DNA of 64,000 nucleotides, from the NCBI RefSeq assembly GCF_007097145.1, contig NZ_VJVZ01000016.1, positions 1 to 64,000 of the forward strand, in the 5' to 3' direction. The DNA is from Flavobacterium zepuense. GTDB taxonomy: Bacteria; Bacteroidota; Bacteroidia; Flavobacteriales; Flavobacteriaceae. The translations under genes were made by a program, and so were the position numbers. Of the stretch, positions 1 through 8,269 are shown in pieces. Within the stretch, counting starts at the first letter, position 1, and each line of letters begins with the position of its first letter. Under the pieces are notes generated by a model. The model was not told the DNA's origin. It was given only the letters and a program-made list of their open reading frames with translations, and did not search any database.

Positions 1-987
1 CGCCTGGGTTTGTGGATTTGGAGTTGTATGGTAGGTAAGTGCTTTTCTTGTCGTTACCTCCGTTACATCCTGGTAGGTAATTGAAAGTAATTGATTCCCA
101 TTATTGTCTTCGATGCTCGACAGATGAAAACTGCTGATATACGTTAAAGGATCTACCTGTTGCGGCTGTTCTGCATCACTATAAGCCCAACCCGTTGTGA
201 CATTCATAACAGTTTCAGTTGTAGTTTCAGGTGTTGTAAATATGTATTTATAACCTTTGTCATCATAGATCGTAAAACCCGTAAACACGTATGGTGTTGC
301 GTTGTATTGACTGTGCGTATAGGCAAATTGAATTTGTAAAGCATTATCATTGTCAAGCTTTATAACCTCCAATTGATTGTTAGCCGTATTTTTTTTGATA
401 TAAAACCTGCCGGTATGCCCCATGAAGTTGTATTGGTATAGATCATGTTCACTATCAAATATCCCTTTTTCAAAAGCGCTCCATAGATACTGCGCTCTAT
501 CTGCCGCGGAAGCGGTGTTGTTCATCACCTGATAGTATTTATTGGGCGAGTTTGAAATATCATAATTATATATACCTACCCTGGGAGGAATAAAATCGTT
601 GGCATTACCCGGACGGCAGATCTCGTCAGGCAGGCCTTTTACAGTCCTTGATACCGTTCCGCCGGCCAGCAGGTTCCATCCCAAGCCGGTGTATGCTGCC
701 ACCTCTTTCACAGCAATGGATGAGGGATGGTATTTTAAGGAAAGATTTAGCGCTATATCTTTAGATAAGGTTTCTATACTATAGAGTGGTATAGAAATAT
801 CCGGTATTCCAGTATAATTGTTTACAGGTACCTCTTCAAATTTCATAAGGGCAGCGACCGTAGGGGACGCTGGCGATATATTGGGCATTTCAGACGTTAT
901 AGAAGCTGTAGATCCACCACCTGTGGATAACTGGCTGAAGGCGTTCGTAAAACAAAATGCTACAAGAATTAAACAGAGTTTTTTCAT
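1..987 (-). CDS. RHS/YD-repeat-type secreted protein, N-terminal part (cut by window edge)
   Basis: The reading frame is open from an ATG at 987 to the left edge, 329 codons with no stop. It begins with a signal peptide (MKKLCLILVAFCFTNAFS). A segment rich in 'NNYTGIPDISIPLY', 'LNLSLKYHPS' and 'GLGWNLLAGG' follows. This is the usual N-terminal region of very large exported Bacteroidetes proteins that later carry RHS/YD repeats and a variable C-terminal tip. The repeats themselves lie outside the window, so the assignment rests on the N-terminal region only. Members of this class are often polymorphic toxins or surface proteins; the role here is unknown. It points away from the XRE gene at 1456 and may lie outside the mobile element. 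Confidence 0.6.
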   Translation of the reverse strand, partial: MKKLCLILVAFCFTNAFSQLSTGGGSTASITSEMPNISPASPTVAALMKFEEVPVNNYTGIPDISIPLYSIETLSKDIALNLSLKYHPSSIAVKEVAAYTGLGWNLLAGGTVSRTVKGLPDEICRPGNANDFIPPRVGIYNYDISNSPNKYYQVMNNTASAADRAQYLWSAFEKGIFDSEHDLYQYNFMGHTGRFYIKKNTANNQLEVIKLDNDNALQIQFAYTHSQYNATPYVFTGFTIYDDKGYKYIFTTPETTTETVMNVTTGWAYSDAEQPQQVDPLTYISSFHLSSIEDNNGNQLLSITYQDVTEVTTRKALTYHTTPNPQTQA

Positions 988-1455
988 GATAAAGGCGGTT
1001 AGGTATTAAATTTTTACACCAGCTTTTATATTAGCGTCGTATCAGGATTCAACTAATAAGTTCTTAAGATTGCAGATGTAATAGAGTAATGTCTGACTGG
1101 TTAAATCAAGACTATACTTCTTTGAGTCGAAAATTAGGGAAGATGTATATAATGGCAATACCCATTGATGGGGATTTTTTAAAGAATTATTAACAAGAAT
1201 TTATATTGTATTAAATTCATAAAAATTAATTAAATAGGTAAAATTCGATGTAATATTTGAACAATTGAGTGGATTTTAACAACTATCAGCCTTTTTGTCT
1301 CTCTCTATCCTTATATTATGAATCATGCAAATTTCAAATTGTTAATAACTCTAAATTGTATCCAGTCGCATCGTTTGTCAAATGCTTAAAAATAACCACA
1401 TATATATGTGTGTTTCTTCGTAATATATAAGCGTCCTTTCCTCTTTTAATTTTTT
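988..1455. other. Intergenic, divergent promoter region
   Basis: This AT-rich 468-base gap lies between the left-edge gene and the XRE gene. Apart from a perfect 14-base palindrome at 1397-1410 (listed separately) I see no gene, RNA or repeat. The left boundary of the mobile element could fall here, but no attachment-site repeat is visible. Confidence 0.4.
1397..1410. promoter_or_regulatory. Perfect palindrome CACATATATATGTG, candidate operator
   Basis: A perfect 14-base palindrome lies 46 bases upstream of the XRE regulator start. Position and symmetry fit a site for a dimeric HTH protein, possibly autoregulation by the XRE product. This is inference from location; a low-complexity AT-rich palindrome can also arise by chance. 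Confidence 0.35.
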
Positions 1456-1893
1456 ATGGAAGAGGAACTTTTTGAGATTATTATATTGGAACTTGATTAC
1501 TTTATTATAGAAAGAGTAAGGGAGATGCGTATCAAACATAAACCGTACTTATCCATGCTTAAGCTCTCCCAGGAAATAGATCTTGGCGACAGTTACGTTA
1601 GCAGTGTCGAGAATTTGAAGTCAAGAGTTAAGTACAACATTAGGGCTCTTCATAAAATTGCTACCTTTTTTAAGCTAAGGTCATATAATGAACTCTTCCC
1701 CTCAAGAGTTTTAAAAAATGATATAGTACGAATGCGATTAAAAAAGTTACCTATTAAAAAAGGAAAACTAAACGTGAATGATGATGGAACAGTGGACAAA
1801 GCCTATGAAATAATATCAATTACTCCGCTTAACGAGAAGGAATTACAACTTTGGAAATCTAATAAGCTCGACTATCTAACCATCATTAAATAA
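1456..1893 (+). CDS. XRE-like helix-turn-helix regulator
   Basis: 145 aa. Residues about 15-80 look like a lambda-repressor/XRE fold: 'IKHKPYLSMLKLSQEIDLGDSYVSSVENLKSRVKYNIRALHKIATFF', with the helix pair 'LSQEIDLGDSYVSSVEN' as the DNA-reading part. The lysine-rich C-terminal half has no domain I recognise. The gene converges on the coupling-protein gene, with only 11 bases between the two stop codons. Single small XRE regulators at the edge of a mobile element commonly control excision or transfer genes. That role here is inferred from location. A palindrome at 1397-1410 could be its operator. Confidence 0.65.
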   Translation: MEEELFEIIILELDYFIIERVREMRIKHKPYLSMLKLSQEIDLGDSYVSSVENLKSRVKYNIRALHKIATFFKLRSYNELFPSRVLKNDIVRMRLKKLPIKKGKLNVNDDGTVDKAYEIISITPLNEKELQLWKSNKLDYLTIIK

Positions 1894-1904
1894 GTCACTC
1901 AGTA

Positions 1905-3896
1905 TTACTTTTTCTTAATTACAAGATGTGATTTCGCCGGATCATTAAGTAATGCCTCCATTTCAAACCGGATAATATAATGAATATCCTGTTTGATTTG
2001 AAGATAGTTTCGCTGGACGATGGTATTATCCAGCTTGCGAATTACTTCAATCTCTTTGTAATTGTCCTGCTCTTTTTTGAGTGCCGCGTGGTCATTCAAT
2101 ATCTCGCTATGAAAAGCTTTTAGCTCGATTTTTTCATCAGGATCATCAGCCACCATACCGACAAATTCACCGGAACTTAGGGCTGAAATTTTAGAGGGCG
2201 GGATAGCTGATTCCAGTTGCTTTGAGCGGCTGATGGAAGTATCGCCGCTATTGATCGAAAGGCTTTCCCTGTCCTGCATGATTTTACCAAAACGCTCCGA
2301 CAATTGCTTGGCCGTGTCCCCGGTTACCTGACCACTTACAATATTGCCGGTAATATTCATTATAACATCAGCCTGCTCACGTCCGTAATCCTTGCGCAGC
2401 TGGCTGAAGTCCTGTATGCCTAAACAAGTAGAAACTTTGTTACTCCTTGCGGTTGCTATTAAGCTATCCATATTATTAAGATAAATGGTTGGGAACTCAT
2501 CAAATATGAGGCTACTTTTTTGCCTGCCTTTTTTGTTGACAAGCTTTACCAGGCGCGTTACATATAGTGCTAGCACTGCTCCATAAATCTGTATTTTCTG
2601 CGGGTTGTTGCCCATACAAACGATCTTTGGGTCGTCAGGGTTATTAATATCTAAAGAAAAATCATTCCCTGATAATACATAATATAGTTGCGGCGAAGAA
2701 AGCCGAGCCATTGCCACTTTGGCTGAGGCAATTTGCCCCTCTAATTGCTCCATCACATCTGCGAGGTAAGCGTTTACAAACGGATTGATGAGTACTTCAA
2801 TTTCCTTTTCTGTCCTGAGTAGGGTAAAGAGGCTATCGTAGTCCACCTGCATCAGTTCGATCACATGGGGCAGGGTACAGAACTCACCATCCTTGTAGCG
2901 CTTTAGATACCAAATTATTGCCGTTAGAAAGTTGATGGGTGATTCCACGAAGAAGTCGCCCTGTTTCTTTATCCATTCGCGGTTCAGGCCCATTAGTATA
3001 GTGCGCGCTGATTCCGCTGCGTCCGTAATATCGGTCATATCCGATGGCTCCAAGGGGTTACATCTGTGGGTACGCGATAAATCATCAAAATTGATGACAT
3101 AAAATGATGGCACTTTCTTATATTTGTCTTTATTATTCAGCCATGTATTGTAGGCAATGCGCGAAAGGTCATCGAACTTAAAATCATAAATAAACATGGT
3201 AAATCCTTTGCGGATGTGCTGGGTAATAATGTGCCTGATCACAAAATAAGATTTACCGGAACCTGGGGTGCCCGATACCAAAATTCCCCTGAATGGATTG
3301 ATGATGTTTATCCAGCTTTTTCTTTGCTTGTCCTTTAACATGTACTGCGCTGGCAGGTTGATTGAATATTCATTTTCCAAGAGGCGCTCTTCTTGGGGGA
3401 AAGTTTCATTTTCTTTGTTGAAAATATCCTTATTATTGAGCCTGTTCTTAATAATACGGGAAAGCAAGGTGCCACCGGTAAGAACAAGCAAGTAACCAAT
3501 GCCGGTTAAGCACATATATACGATAGCGAGATAGTCTACTTCAAGCGCCATCTTCAGGGCAAGGTAACTGGCAAAGTATAAAAGCAGCCCGGTAAACACA
3601 TAGGCAAATGCCGTCTTATGGTTCAGCTTTTCATCCTTACGACCTTTGGCACCCATTAAGGAAATGCACAAAAAGCCCAAGGCGATTAGCTTGGATTTAT
3701 AAAAATTGGAAAGCAAGCCCGTCCTGTAGACATTGCCGAGCAGGCGGTCGCTAAACGTACTGGTCAGCCCCCAGTATTGAAAAGCTGTATAGCAAATGTA
3801 GTAGCAATGGATCACTAAGATCACAATGCTTATCAGGCGGGTCATATCCAATATCTTCCTCAGCGCCTGTTCGTTTTCTCCGGTTTGCATGGCCAT
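1905..3896 (-). CDS. mobC: Type IV coupling protein, TraG/MobC family
   Basis: 663 aa. Several hydrophobic N-terminal segments (about residues 18-45, 65-82, 95-145) anchor it in the inner membrane. A P-loop GTPGSGKS at 209-216 and a Walker B-like 'SSLIFDEFPTIYL' near 455 mark a VirD4/TraD-type ATPase that delivers the relaxase-DNA complex to the secretion channel. Bacteroidetes mobilisable elements call this protein MobC; it is also named TraG, distinct from the VirB4-type TraG at 33998. It is last in a minus-strand block primase-mobA-mobB-mobC, 10 bases after mobB. The full-length ATPase core suggests it is functional. Confidence 0.88.
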   Translation of the reverse strand: MAMQTGENEQALRKILDMTRLISIVILVIHCYYICYTAFQYWGLTSTFSDRLLGNVYRTGLLSNFYKSKLIALGFLCISLMGAKGRKDEKLNHKTAFAYVFTGLLLYFASYLALKMALEVDYLAIVYMCLTGIGYLLVLTGGTLLSRIIKNRLNNKDIFNKENETFPQEERLLENEYSINLPAQYMLKDKQRKSWINIINPFRGILVSGTPGSGKSYFVIRHIITQHIRKGFTMFIYDFKFDDLSRIAYNTWLNNKDKYKKVPSFYVINFDDLSRTHRCNPLEPSDMTDITDAAESARTILMGLNREWIKKQGDFFVESPINFLTAIIWYLKRYKDGEFCTLPHVIELMQVDYDSLFTLLRTEKEIEVLINPFVNAYLADVMEQLEGQIASAKVAMARLSSPQLYYVLSGNDFSLDINNPDDPKIVCMGNNPQKIQIYGAVLALYVTRLVKLVNKKGRQKSSLIFDEFPTIYLNNMDSLIATARSNKVSTCLGIQDFSQLRKDYGREQADVIMNITGNIVSGQVTGDTAKQLSERFGKIMQDRESLSINSGDTSISRSKQLESAIPPSKISALSSGEFVGMVADDPDEKIELKAFHSEILNDHAALKKEQDNYKEIEVIRKLDNTIVQRNYLQIKQDIHYIIRFEMEALLNDPAKSHLVIKKK

Positions 3897-3906
3897 AGCT
3901 TTAGAT

Positions 3907-5193
3907 TTACAGGTTGTTATTATTACGTTTATTTTTCCTTCTCTTTTTCTTCTTGCCTTTTAATTGGTGCGGCAAGTAGTCCGGGATAAACTCAGGCTGC
4001 ATCAATGCATCTAAAAGGTTAGCAGCACCTGTTGAAATTTCTTCGTCTTTGGTTTCTGCCGCACCGGCGCCAGCGTGCGGTTGTAACCCAGTTTGTGTAG
4101 GGACTGCTTGCCCCGGCAATTGCTGTCCCGGCAGTACTTCTTGTAGGCATCTTTCCGGAATAGCTTTAGCACTGTATTGCTTTCCGAGGGCGCTGCCATT
4201 GAATACACATTTAGTGGTATGGTCAACATAAGTGATACCATAGATCAGCCCAGATTCATTTTGACGTAGGGCAACATGGATCCCCTGCTTTTCAAGGGCA
4301 CTAATAAAGCCTCTAAGGCTTGTCTTCCCACCAAGCAAAGCAACGTCGATAGCATTCTTGACCCTTCCTTTGTGGGGAATGCGCTTTACTTCGTTGCTGT
4401 TGTATTTTTCCTCCAAGCTTTTAAGAGTTGGCTTGTTGTAAAAAGCGCTGGCCTTGATAGGAACACCCACGGGTTTTCCACCCGAATCCAGGATATGGTA
4501 GACTAATCCGCCGGTCTTGAATATCCTTGATCCTTCGGTGCCACGGTCAGCCTGAACATTGTATTGTCGAAGCACGGCATTAAGCTCTGCAAGGCTGGTA
4601 TATCTGTAATCTGCTACAATATTTTCCAGTACCAATTGAAGTGCTTTTTTTGATTCCACGCGTCCATAAGTAACCTTACCTATCGAAATAGGCTGGAGCT
4701 TATTTGCTGCGCTTTCCTTCTGCCCCTGGGCTGCAATAAGGCCAAAGCGCTGCTCAACTTCCCTGCGTGCTGGTTCTGATTTTTCTATACCGATATGATG
4801 CAGGCTAATTCGCTTGCTATCCGCTGTAATATTGGTGGTAACCAGGTGCAGGTGCGGATGCCCTGCATCGTGGTGCTGGTACACTAAAAATGGCTGGTTC
4901 CCAAAGCCCAGTTTCTCCATATAAGCCTCTGCAATTTGCATTAGTTTTTCTTTAGGCAAGTTGATTTCCGAGGGGTCAAAATTGAGTGAAATATGTACGC
5001 TGTTTACCTTTACATCGGGCCTCAATTCCATCTGCCAGAGCAGCCTGTTTAGCCGCATTGTGATAGTTGTTTTCTCAGGGTCAAAGGGATAATTTCCGGC
5101 ACCAATTATTTCCGCTTTTCCTTCCTTAACCTTGTTCTCATTGTAGTTGAAAATGCGGTGGACGGAGCGCCCTGTTTTGACTACCGCAACCAT
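3907..5193 (-). CDS. mobB: Relaxase/mobilisation nuclease (MobB)
   Basis: 428 aa. The N-terminal half is a relaxase/mobilisation nuclease domain: the metal-binding signature HHDAGHPHLH spans residues 107-116, and 'VNSVHISLNFDP' near 64 gives the first conserved strand. Such enzymes nick the plus or transferred strand at oriT and stay bound to the 5' end through a tyrosine. The C-terminal third is Gln/Pro-rich and ends in a very basic Lys/Arg/Asn tail, likely nonspecific DNA contact. Its start overlaps the end of mobA by 13 bases, so the two are translationally linked. The oriT is expected upstream of mobA, where a nested inverted repeat is seen. Confidence 0.9.
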   Translation of the reverse strand: MVAVVKTGRSVHRIFNYNENKVKEGKAEIIGAGNYPFDPEKTTITMRLNRLLWQMELRPDVKVNSVHISLNFDPSEINLPKEKLMQIAEAYMEKLGFGNQPFLVYQHHDAGHPHLHLVTTNITADSKRISLHHIGIEKSEPARREVEQRFGLIAAQGQKESAANKLQPISIGKVTYGRVESKKALQLVLENIVADYRYTSLAELNAVLRQYNVQADRGTEGSRIFKTGGLVYHILDSGGKPVGVPIKASAFYNKPTLKSLEEKYNSNEVKRIPHKGRVKNAIDVALLGGKTSLRGFISALEKQGIHVALRQNESGLIYGITYVDHTTKCVFNGSALGKQYSAKAIPERCLQEVLPGQQLPGQAVPTQTGLQPHAGAGAAETKDEEISTGAANLLDALMQPEFIPDYLPHQLKGKKKKRRKNKRNNNNL

Positions 5194-5588
5194 GACTCAG
5201 ATAGTTTTAGTATGTGCTCTTTTATGCTGTCGATCTTGTTGGAAAGTGTACGTTTTTCCACCTCAAAAACCATTAGCCAGTTCCTGAATTCCGGAAGCTC
5301 ATCTATAGTGTGGAGGCGCTTGACTACCTGATTAAAATTGTTTCCGACTGCATTAAGTTCCTGTCGTAGCTTGCCCATCTCTGCTAAATAGTCATCCTTT
5401 GTGCCGTCGCGATAAACTGTTACTATGGGTTTATCAAATAAGCAGTGCCTCAAATAATCACTGAGGTTTTTGCAGGTAGAGGCATTTGACCTTCGCTCGA
5501 TCTTTTGGTATTCCTCCGGGCTCATTCGGAAGATAATACGTTTTGTCCTGTTTGAATTTTCATTTTTCATCACATCATCATTTATCAC
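5181..5588 (-). CDS. mobA: Relaxosome accessory protein (MobA / MobC-family RHH)
   Basis: 135 aa. 'NRTKRIIFRMSPEEYQKIERRS' begins a ribbon-helix-helix-like region, followed by 'YLRHCLFDKP' and a helical segment containing 'LRQELNAVGNNFNQVVKRLH', the hallmark of bacterial mobilisation (relaxosome MobC-type) proteins. It likely binds oriT and positions the MobB relaxase. Bacteroidetes nomenclature calls this MobA. An alternative ATG at 5570 would remove the first six residues; I cannot decide between them. Its overlap with mobB and the inverted repeats just upstream fit this role. Confidence 0.8.
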   Translation of the reverse strand: MINDDVMKNENSNRTKRIIFRMSPEEYQKIERRSNASTCKNLSDYLRHCLFDKPIVTVYRDGTKDDYLAEMGKLRQELNAVGNNFNQVVKRLHTIDELPEFRNWLMVFEVEKRTLSNKIDSIKEHILKLSESWLR

Positions 5589-5643
5589 ATTTCAAACTCA
5601 AAAATCTATTCATCAGCCCCGCCCACGACTCCGGAGTAAAGGG

Positions 5644-5683
5644 CGGCAAGATATCCGGTGTATGACACCGGTTCATCTTGCCG
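5644..5683. other. Nested inverted repeat, candidate oriT core
   Basis: Outer arms CGGCAAGAT (5644-5652) and ATCTTGCCG (5675-5683) enclose inner arms CCGGTGT (5655-5661) and ACACCGG (5665-5671) with a 3-base loop. A further arm pair GTTTGC/GCAAAC follows at 5683-5688 and 5697-5702. The block lies directly upstream of mobA, where relaxosomes of this class usually bind. It is not followed by a T-tract, so a simple terminator is less likely, although it could still be the end of the primase transcript. The nick site cannot be assigned from sequence alone. Confidence 0.5.
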
Positions 5684-5770
5684 TTTGCTGGTACAGGCAA
5701 ACTGATTGCTTCCAGATTATCCCGGAAAGCTTAAAAAAATATCTGTTAGCTGTAAAAGCCCAATTGGTGG

Positions 5771-6709
5771 CTATAGTACATTTGGAGGTTTTTCAGACAT
5801 AGGGCTGCCTGCTGTAATTTGGGAATGCTGGTACTTTTGCGCCTGCGGAGAATTAATAAGCCAGTCATTAAGATCGCCATAACCTTCATAAAGTCTGCTT
5901 TCATACTCATATTGCTTACCCCATTTGAGTGCCAGTTTAACAGCATTGTTGCCAGCGTCATCATTATCCAAAAAGAGGCTTACATTTTTATAGCTGTTTA
6001 ATGTTGGATGGATAGCCTTTAAGAAGGCAAGGGAATTTAGTACAATATAATCGGCATCAATAAATTCATCTTTTGGGAGAATTACCATGAAAGATAAGAA
6101 GTCAAAAAAGCCCTCGAAGACCAATACGTTTTCTGCGCCGTTTTGAATGGTAGTAATTCCCTTTGGCGAGCTGCTTAATTTATGGTAAGTACTACGAATC
6201 TCACAGCCTCCGAGGTCGTTCTTAAAGCCGATGCCATACCATGTTTTTTCACTAAATTCATAACGTACTTCACAGCAAAACCGGGTTGCAATTTCGGAAG
6301 GGATTTTGCGCTGCTGAAGGTAAAGTTGCAGGGGCCATGAAGACAATAAAAAGCTGTCTAAAATTTTAATTTTTCCTAGATGCTCAGCACCTGATCTGAC
6401 CGGCAGGATTCGTTGCTGTTGAAAGGAAAAATCACCGGATAGTTTTACCAGTGCATCTGCGACGCTGCACTCCCAAAACAGCACACCAAAATCTACAAGG
6501 TTACCGCCCTTGCCGATGCCGTGGTCATACCACCTGTTGAGTGCCGAGTTGATTTTAAAAGATGGCGTCCTTTCCTCACGTAATGGTGAGTGGTACCAAT
6601 GATCATTACGGATGATCTTAACCGGTTCAAAACCTAAATGGGACAGGCAATGTACCATGTCCATTTCTTTGGCTTCTCTTATCGTAAGCCGCTTTTTCCT
6701 GAATTCCAT
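5771..6709 (-). CDS. CHC2/Toprim primase-like protein
   Basis: 312 aa. The N-terminus resembles the zinc-binding CHC2 region of DnaG-type primases, with the conserved 'HSPLREERTPSFKIN' and a nearby 'DHGIGKGGNLVDF'. The Toprim part has the metal-binding Glu in 'VFEGFFDFLS' (E199) and the acidic motif DNDDAG at 248-253. It probably makes primers on the transferred single strand during mobilisation or replication of the element. It is encoded upstream of mobA on the same strand with the candidate oriT in between. Compact primases of this length are typical of Bacteroidetes mobilisable elements. Confidence 0.82.
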   Translation of the reverse strand: MEFRKKRLTIREAKEMDMVHCLSHLGFEPVKIIRNDHWYHSPLREERTPSFKINSALNRWYDHGIGKGGNLVDFGVLFWECSVADALVKLSGDFSFQQQRILPVRSGAEHLGKIKILDSFLLSSWPLQLYLQQRKIPSEIATRFCCEVRYEFSEKTWYGIGFKNDLGGCEIRSTYHKLSSSPKGITTIQNGAENVLVFEGFFDFLSFMVILPKDEFIDADYIVLNSLAFLKAIHPTLNSYKNVSLFLDNDDAGNNAVKLALKWGKQYEYESRLYEGYGDLNDWLINSPQAQKYQHSQITAGSPMSEKPPNVL

Positions 6710-6801
6710 AACCGCACATTTTCACTTTCACATTCAGTTCTCATAAGCAAAAGTAAAGCGGTCTTTTCGATTTTACCCATCATGGTCGAATTTCGATTAG
6801 G

Positions 6802-6829
6802 TTGCGTGTTTACAGGCTCGCTACTTTTG
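6802..6829 (+). promoter_or_regulatory. Bacteroidetes-type promoter for the gene at 6866
   Basis: TACTTTTG at 6822-6829 matches the -7 consensus TAnnTTTG. A TTG at 6802-6804, 17 bases upstream, can serve as the -33 element. Transcription would start near 6836, giving a leader of about 30 bases before the ATG at 6866. Confidence 0.65.
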
Positions 6830-6865
6830 TACAGTTATTTATTGTTCAATTAAACACGTGTAATT

Positions 6866-7150
6866 ATGACGGCAAATGTAGTGGCCCAGGTATTCGATAC
6901 GATATTGAGTACTCCTGGAATGAATGATGTAGTGAAGATCGACCTTAAGATTTCACGAAAAGATGTATTGCTCCTTAACGCAATTATTGAAAAGGGATTA
7001 TCCGATAAAGGAGATGATAAGATCGGGATACTGGCAAATGTTCCTGCTGATGATTTACAGAAGCTAAAATCACTTGCCGATGAGGCTCTTCAAAAGGCGG
7101 GTTTGGTAGAACTTAGCCAAAGGCTAAGCGAGCTTGATAGTGCAAAGTAA
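6866..7150 (+). CDS. Small acidic hypothetical protein
   Basis: 94 aa with no signal peptide or membrane segment. It reads as helical, with 'VVKIDLKISRKDVLLLNAIIEKGL' and 'DDLQKLKSLADEALQKAGLVELSQRL'. I do not recognise the family. It has its own strong promoter box and a following perfect hairpin, so it is probably expressed as a single gene. It lies divergent to the primase; small genes at this place in mobile elements may be accessory DNA-transfer or regulatory factors, but nothing in the sequence shows which. Confidence 0.6.
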   Translation: MTANVVAQVFDTILSTPGMNDVVKIDLKISRKDVLLLNAIIEKGLSDKGDDKIGILANVPADDLQKLKSLADEALQKAGLVELSQRLSELDSAK

Positions 7151-7161
7151 TCCTGATCTCT

Positions 7162-7186
7162 AACAGGCTGCACATTGCAGCCTGTT
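7162..7186 (+). terminator. Hairpin terminator after the gene at 6866
   Basis: A perfect 10-base stem AACAGGCTGC/GCAGCCTGTT with loop ACATT begins 12 bases after the stop codon. Only a short T/A-rich tail follows, so strength is uncertain. Confidence 0.6.
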
Positions 7187-7381
7187 ATTAATGATTTGAC
7201 CGATTGAACATACCCTTTATCCGATTTAAGCGCAATTGTTTTTATAAAATACTATGTGTGCATATATTTATTATCCAAATATCTATCACTGTAATAATTA
7301 ACCAGGCCGCTTTACCCTTGCTTCGATATTTTCGTCTGCTCTCTTATTTTCGTCGGTAAGCGCAAAAAGTAACGTTCGCTT

Positions 7382-8269
7382 ATGGAAAATGTAGATTACA
7401 AAAACAAACCTTTTCTTGTAATGGCTGCTATTGCAGCGGCCATCTATAGTTGCCTTCACGGTCGTTGGTCGGAAATAGATATTGCTATCAGATCTTGGCG
7501 CTTTTATTTCGCCTTGATAATTAGCTTGTTCATTGCCCTGGTACTTGTCTTTTTCGTGCACAATACATCAATTCGCCTCGATGCAAAGTACAGCTGGCGT
7601 AACCACTTTTTAGAAAGAGTATCCTACCAAATCTGCCTTGGTATATTTGTAGCAGCGTTTATTGACTTTTTGTTTATTAGCGTGTATTTCCTGGCAATCG
7701 GACAAAACGTATGGTACAATGGCTATTTCCGCTCTGGCCTGCCCGTTGTTATGATTTTGCTGTTTTTATTAAATTGTTATTATTGGATACACTACCTGAT
7801 GCTGACGTCAAAGAGCAAAGAATTTTCCAGCTCTTCTGAAGAGAAACAAACGGAGGAAATGCCATCCGAGGATAATAGCTATGTAGAACCTCTGCTTGAA
7901 GGTGTTTATAGGGGCCAGAGCTTTTGTTACCGGGTATCGAGAGATGTGCTTTATTTTTATCGGGAGGAAAAATTCGTACGCTTTGTGACGATGTACGATG
8001 ACAATTTACCACTTGCAATAACCATCGAAAGTTTAGCAGATAAATATGCGGAAGCAGGTATATATCAGGTTAGTCGAGGGGTATTAATTAACTGTCGCAT
8101 CATAGAAGGTTATCAATCAGAATCGCGCGATAAACTGACAATTATCATCCAGCAACAATATCTATCACTGATCCAAAATTTAAGTCCCGACTTTTTTTCA
8201 GTTACGAAAAAGTACATCGAGAGCTTTAAAAAACAATTCGGGGAAAATAAAGCAGGTAAACAACAGTAA
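7382..8269 (+). CDS. Membrane-anchored LytTR-type DNA-binding regulator
   Basis: 295 aa. The first half has four hydrophobic segments (about residues 10-26, 40-60, 80-107, 117-138). The C-terminal half, after an acidic linker 'SSSSEEKQTEEMPSED', resembles a LytTR domain: 'RVSRDVLYFYREEKFVRFVTMYDD', 'ESLADKYAEAGIYQVSRGVLINCRIIEGYQ'. The protein is a clear paralogue of the one at 20712, sharing 'RLDAKYSWRN' / 'RLDKKYDWHD' and the same layout. Membrane-bound LytTR proteins bind promoter DNA while tethered and are common in this phylum. The signal sensed and the target are unknown. Confidence 0.75.
   Translation: MENVDYKNKPFLVMAAIAAAIYSCLHGRWSEIDIAIRSWRFYFALIISLFIALVLVFFVHNTSIRLDAKYSWRNHFLERVSYQICLGIFVAAFIDFLFISVYFLAIGQNVWYNGYFRSGLPVVMILLFLLNCYYWIHYLMLTSKSKEFSSSSEEKQTEEMPSEDNSYVEPLLEGVYRGQSFCYRVSRDVLYFYREEKFVRFVTMYDDNLPLAITIESLADKYAEAGIYQVSRGVLINCRIIEGYQSESRDKLTIIIQQQYLSLIQNLSPDFFSVTKKYIESFKKQFGENKAGKQQ

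Noticed and set aside
1..1455. Left attachment site of the element as a copy of the tRNA-Asp 3' end
   Set aside because: No sequence resembling the tRNA-Asp 3' end is seen here; serine-recombinase core sites can be only two bases and cannot be found by eye.
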